This document shows positions 6,525 to 9,224 of a DNA stretch of 9,224 bases, in pieces. The stretch is from an uncultured Saprospiraceae bacterium (GTDB taxonomy: Bacteria > Bacteroidota > Bacteroidia > Chitinophagales > Saprospiraceae). Made by a program: the position numbers and the translations under genes. Positions within the stretch are counted from its first letter, which is position 1; each line of letters begins with the position of its first letter. The stretch spans positions 1-9,224 of the forward strand of contig CAKZLT010000129.1 of assembly GCA_937127195.1 (NCBI GenBank), given 5' to 3'. The notes beneath the pieces are model-generated. The model saw nothing but the letters and a program-made list of their open reading frames with translations. It was not told where the DNA came from and did not search any database.

Positions 6525-8372
6525 TTATTTATTATTTCTAGGACGCTTTGGTCTTCTAGGCTTCTTAGAAAAGTTGCCACCTCTAGAATTACTGTATTCA
6601 CCTCTTCCGCGTCTAGGTTTTCTATCACCTCTGTCACCGCCTCTAGGACCACGATCTCCACCATCGCTAGGGCCTTTACCTCTTGCGACTTCAATGAAAA
6701 CGCCTTCACCATCCCATTCTTGTTGATTCATACCACCAATCAATTCTGCTTGATGTTGGCTAGATGCATCAAAAAATGAGAAGTTACCATACAAGTCAAT
6801 TTCACCAATATCCACACTTGATTGTGGCGTTGCTTTATTGATTAAAGAAATCAACATTTTAGGAGAAATACCTTGCTTACGTCCCAAGTTGACTTTGAAT
6901 CTTGTATAATCTTTGCTACCTCCACGTTCGCGACTTCTTCTTTCGCGTCTGTCACCTCTATCTCTGCGATCGCCTCTGTCTCTACGGTCACCTCTATCTC
7001 TATCTCTTCCACGTCGGTCGTCACGACCTCTATCCCTTCCTCTACCACTAACATTTAAGTCAGGAGCATTTTTGTAATATTGTAAGAAAGAGTTGAATTG
7101 CATTGATACAAAGCGCTGAATAAGCTCTTCGCGAGTAAAGTTTTCTAATTTTTCATAAGTAGCAGGTAAAAATGGCTCAATCGGTGCTGTGTCGATTTCA
7201 ACATTTTCTACCTTATCAATTAGGCTCAACAATTGCTTTTCACATACTTCCATCCCTGTAGGAATAAGACTTTTAGTGATTTTCTTAGCAATTTTGTTCT
7301 CTAATTGTCTGATTTTGTACTGCTCACGGCTATGTACCAAAATCATTGAAATACCAGATTTTCCAGCTCTACCCGTTCTTCCACTTCGGTGAATATATAC
7401 CTCAGGGTCATCAGGTAAATTATAATGCAAAACGTGTGTCAAATCATCAACATCTACACCACGAGCGGCTACATCTGTAGCTACAAGTAATTGTAATTGA
7501 CGATTACGGAAGCGATTCATAACATAACTTCGTTGTCCTTGTGACAAGTCACCGTGCAACGCATCTGCGCTATATCCTTCTTGCATTAAATTATCGGCAA
7601 TATCTTTGGTCTCTTGTCGAGTTCTACAAAAGATAATACCATATATTTTAGGATGAACATCTACCAAACGCTTCAAAGCGTTGTATCTGTCACGTGCTTG
7701 AATCATGAAAAACTCATGAGTCACGTTTGTTGCACTTACATTTTTTGCTCCAATTGAAATTTCAATTGGGTCGTTCATGTAGTTTTTAGCAATACGAGCA
7801 ATTTCTTTTGGCATAGTAGCCGAAAAAAGTAACGTTTGCTTTTCGTCAGGTGTGTTTTTTAAAATTGCATTCAAATCTTCGGTAAAGCCCATCGAAAGCA
7901 TCTCATCTGCTTCATCTAAAACTACCCATTGAATGTGCGACAAATCCAAAACTTTACGTCTGATTAAGTCTAAAGTTCTACCTGGTGTTCCTACTACGAA
8001 CTGAACGCCTCTTTTTAGTTGACGAATTTGGTTATCAATACTAGCTCCGCCATATACGGCAGCTACCTTGAATCCTCTCAAATGCTTAGAATATTCCTCG
8101 ACATTTTTAGCTATCTGTAAACCTAACTCCCTCGTTGGAGATAGAACAATAACCTGTATATTTTTATTTGAAATATCTAATTTACTTAATAAAGGCAAAC
8201 TAAAAGCTGCCGTTTTTCCCGTACCCGTTTGCGCTAATGCCACTACATCCCTCTCTGAAGATAATACCTGTGGTATTGCTTTCTCTTGAACAGGTGTTGG
8301 CTGTTCAAATCCCATATCTTTCACCGCGCGGACTACCTCCTCTGTAAGTCCTAATGCTTCAAATGTATTCAT
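6525..8372 (-). CDS. deaD: DEAD-box ATP-dependent RNA helicase, DeaD/CsdA-like
   Basis: This enzyme unwinds short RNA duplexes with ATP. Relatives act in ribosome assembly, mRNA decay and cold adaptation. It has 615 residues, close to the 629 of E. coli DeaD. All helicase motifs are present: upstream F4/F22 and Q29 of the Q motif, AQTGTGKT (47-54), PTRELGLQ (79-86), GTPGR (128-132), DEAD (153-156), SAT (184-186), ATDVAARGVD (298-307) and HRSGRTGR (328-335). After a helical linker comes an Arg/Asp/Gly-rich tract (about 443-485). A DbpA-type RNA-binding domain follows (about 490-562, with VNLGRKQGISPKMLISLINK nearby), then a basic RG-rich tail rich in RGGDRGDR and KPRR. The start is fixed by F4, which the Q motif needs. 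A promoter element only 5 bases upstream suggests little or no leader. It is monocistronic and ends at 6464-6506. DbpA or RhlE types are less likely given the combined length and RNA-binding domain. Confidence 0.95.
   Translation of the reverse strand: MNTFEALGLTEEVVRAVKDMGFEQPTPVQEKAIPQVLSSERDVVALAQTGTGKTAAFSLPLLSKLDISNKNIQVIVLSPTRELGLQIAKNVEEYSKHLRGFKVAAVYGGASIDNQIRQLKRGVQFVVGTPGRTLDLIRRKVLDLSHIQWVVLDEADEMLSMGFTEDLNAILKNTPDEKQTLLFSATMPKEIARIAKNYMNDPIEISIGAKNVSATNVTHEFFMIQARDRYNALKRLVDVHPKIYGIIFCRTRQETKDIADNLMQEGYSADALHGDLSQGQRSYVMNRFRNRQLQLLVATDVAARGVDVDDLTHVLHYNLPDDPEVYIHRSGRTGRAGKSGISMILVHSREQYKIRQLENKIAKKITKSLIPTGMEVCEKQLLSLIDKVENVEIDTAPIEPFLPATYEKLENFTREELIQRFVSMQFNSFLQYYKNAPDLNVSGRGRDRGRDDRRGRDRDRGDRRDRGDRRDRGDRRERRSRERGGSKDYTRFKVNLGRKQGISPKMLISLINKATPQSSVDIGEIDLYGNFSFFDASSQHQAELIGGMNQQEWDGEGVFIEVARGKGPSDGGDRGPRGGDRGDRKPRRGRGEYSNSRGGNFSKKPRRPKRPRNNK
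6952..7005 (-). repeat. 18-nt coding tandem repeat (GDRRDR units)
   Basis: Three successive 18-nt units at 6952-6969, 6970-6987 and 6988-7005 differ at a few third positions. They encode repeated Gly-Asp-Arg-Arg-Asp-Arg inside the helicase linker. The in-frame period means copy number can change without breaking the gene. Confidence 0.75.
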
Positions 8373-8377
8373 GCGCG

Positions 8378-8385
8378 CAAAGATA
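8378..8385 (-). promoter_or_regulatory. Bacteroidetes -7 promoter element of the helicase
   Basis: On the minus strand TATCTTTG matches the Bacteroidetes primary sigma element TAnnTTTG exactly. Only CGCGC separates it from the helicase ATG, so transcription should begin at or next to the start codon. No TTTG-like -33 element lies about 19 bases upstream, which lowers certainty. Confidence 0.55.
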
Positions 8386-8723
8386 GCGTTTTATGTAAGT
8401 AATTAATAATTAGTAATTAACAATTAATAATTAAGGGATTCAATTATTACAGTCTTCTTACTTTTAAGATTAATCAAGTTATTCAAAATAGGTTTTGTAT
8501 AAAGATAATTGACCATTAATAAATTAGCCACTACGTTACAAACTCTTTGTTTTATTTTGTAAAAATGAAAATATCGAACTAAAATTTTGACCTATTTTAT
8601 ACAAAATAAGCCTTATATTTTATATTTTATTTCTTATAAAAATCCTTTTTTTTTAAAATGAAGTTTTTGCTTGTGTGAGAAAATCCGCTGATAAGTCTGT
8701 TTTAAGTACATGAGCAGAAGTAA
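8386..8723. other. AT-rich intergenic stretch with inverted repeat
   Basis: I see no gene. The segment at about 8400-8435 is a run of AATTAATAATTA-like words typical of Bacteroidetes spacers. AAAATAGG followed by TTTTGTATAAA (8485-8503) has both its words, inverted and overlapping, in CCTATTTTATACAAAA (8591-8606). TATTTT-ATAC-AAAATA at 8593-8608 is also a small palindrome by itself. Confidence 0.45.
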
Positions 8724-8966
8724 GGAGGTAATTACAAGGAAGTATTTTTTTTGTTTTATGATAAAAAAAAACGTAAATATAGCGAGCTACACGAATATTT
8801 TTAAAGAAATAGAACAGAAAAAGACGTGTTAGAATACGGGACTACCTCACAATCAGAACAAGTTCAATTATTACATTCGTTAGAAAAATTAAATCATTTT
8901 CATTCCGAAATTCATCAAAACCATTGGAAAAGTGATTTAGAAGAAGTCATAGAAGTGTATTTGTAA
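8724..8966 (+). pseudogene. Probable decayed gene remnant
   Basis: One frame reads as plausible protein across most of this stretch. It runs from GNYKEVFFLFYDKKKRKYSE through LHEYF to a stop at 8802-8804. It then continues in the same frame as DVLEYGTTSQSEQVQLLHSL and onward to DLEEVIEVYL and a stop at 8964-8966. The neighbouring frame bridges the stop with IFKEIEQKK, as if a base had been gained or lost on each side. No good ATG opens the frame. A GTG at 8826 could start a 46-residue ORF instead. An ATG at 8710 opens a different, overlapping 40-residue ORF ending at 8832. I do not recognise the family. Pseudogene is the better reading, with low certainty. Confidence 0.35.
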
Positions 8967-9049
8967 AAAATGAAAATCGGACTACAATTTAGTTTGATTG
9001 TTTGGTAGTTTTTCCAAATAACTTTAATCTCATTTCACACTTAATTTGT

Positions 9050-9067
9050 TCCGAATTTGTATTCGGA
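9050..9067. other. Short stem-loop TCCGAAT / ATTCGGA
   Basis: A perfect 7-bp stem, TCCGAAT (9050-9056) with ATTCGGA (9061-9067), has the loop TTGT. No T-run follows on either strand, so it is probably not a simple terminator. It lies about 85 bases after the gene remnant. Confidence 0.45.
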
Positions 9068-9157
9068 TTACCACATTAAAAGGCTTTTGAGCCATTGCTA
9101 AAAACGGAAATGTTAAAAGGAAAAAAGTACGGATAGTAAGGTTTTCATATTTTCTTT

Positions 9158-9189
9158 TTGTTGAAAAATTATACTTTTGAGTATAATTT
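9158..9189 (+). promoter_or_regulatory. Promoter overlapping an operator-like palindrome
   Basis: AAATTATAC (9166-9174) is the exact reverse complement of GTATAATTT (9181-9189), with a 6-base centre TTTTGA. The palindrome contains TACTTTTG (9172-9179), an exact TAnnTTTG match, and TATAAT (9182-9187), with TTGTTG/TTGAAA at 9158-9166 as a possible upstream element. A dyad covering a promoter is typical of autoregulated genes such as toxin-antitoxin or small repressor operons. The gene would start near the right edge, possibly at the ATG at 9213. Confidence 0.45.
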
Positions 9190-9202
9190 AATAACGATGA
9201 AA

Positions 9203-9224
9203 TGATAACTTGATGGAGTTATCA
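9203..9224. other. Hairpin at the window edge
   Basis: TGATAACT (9203-9210) and AGTTATCA (9217-9224) form a perfect 8-bp stem with the loop TGATGG, ending exactly at the window edge. It may extend further. It could be a second operator, a hairpin at a translation start (ATG at 9213 lies in the loop), or a repeat unit. Confidence 0.45.

Noticed and set aside
6302..6712. 136-residue minus-strand open frame at the end of the helicase
   Set aside because: It overlaps the helicase C-terminus, the terminator and the orphan gene. No independent support.
6851..7058. Open frames on both strands inside the helicase, rich in Val/Glu or Ser/Thr
   Set aside because: They are by-products of the RG-rich tandem repeat being free of stops in several frames.
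8989..9033. 14-residue minus-strand ORF (MRLKLFGKTTKQSN)
   Set aside because: Too short, and without a promoter or context; not reported as a gene.

Overview
The window looks like chromosomal DNA of an AT-rich member of the Bacteroidetes, probably of Cytophagales type. Four things point there. The start codons lack Shine-Dalgarno sequences. The helicase is preceded by an exact TAnnTTTG promoter element. There are long AT-rich spacers built from AATTAATAATTA-like runs. The gene families fit too: an HD-domain CCA-adding enzyme, a large membrane-anchored VWA protein, and a DeaD-type helicase with RG-rich tails. The assignment is inference from style and gene content.

Layout. Positions 1-506 are non-coding and carry palindromic repeats: a REP-like cluster at 29-111, a tandem A/T motif at 179-218 and a perfect 33-nt palindrome at 385-417. 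A plus-strand pair follows: cca (tRNA CCA nucleotidyltransferase, 507-1937) and a two-helix membrane protein of about 78 residues whose start lies inside a duplication of the cca stop region. They converge on a minus-strand MscS-family channel (2277-3092) and share a strong bidirectional terminator (2213-2251). Upstream of the channel on the same strand is a 700-residue VWA-domain membrane protein (3323-5425) with its own terminator (3250-3292).

The 5426-6524 stretch is the least ordinary part. It holds a small orphan membrane protein (5948-6367) flanked by degenerate tandem repeats that point outward on both sides, plus a possible minus-strand terminator and a clear bidirectional terminator. 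A minus-strand DEAD-box RNA helicase (6525-8372) follows, with a promoter so close to its ATG that the mRNA may be leaderless. The last 850 bases are AT-rich and hold what reads like a decayed gene (8724-8966) and, at the right edge, a promoter-like palindrome that may control a gene starting at or beyond the window end.

Functionally these are mostly housekeeping and envelope genes: tRNA maturation, RNA remodelling, osmotic safety valve and an envelope VWA protein. They form separate transcription units rather than one pathway. I do not see a complete new defence or mobile system. The best candidates for something undescribed are the repeat-flanked orphan membrane gene and the regulated promoter at the right edge.
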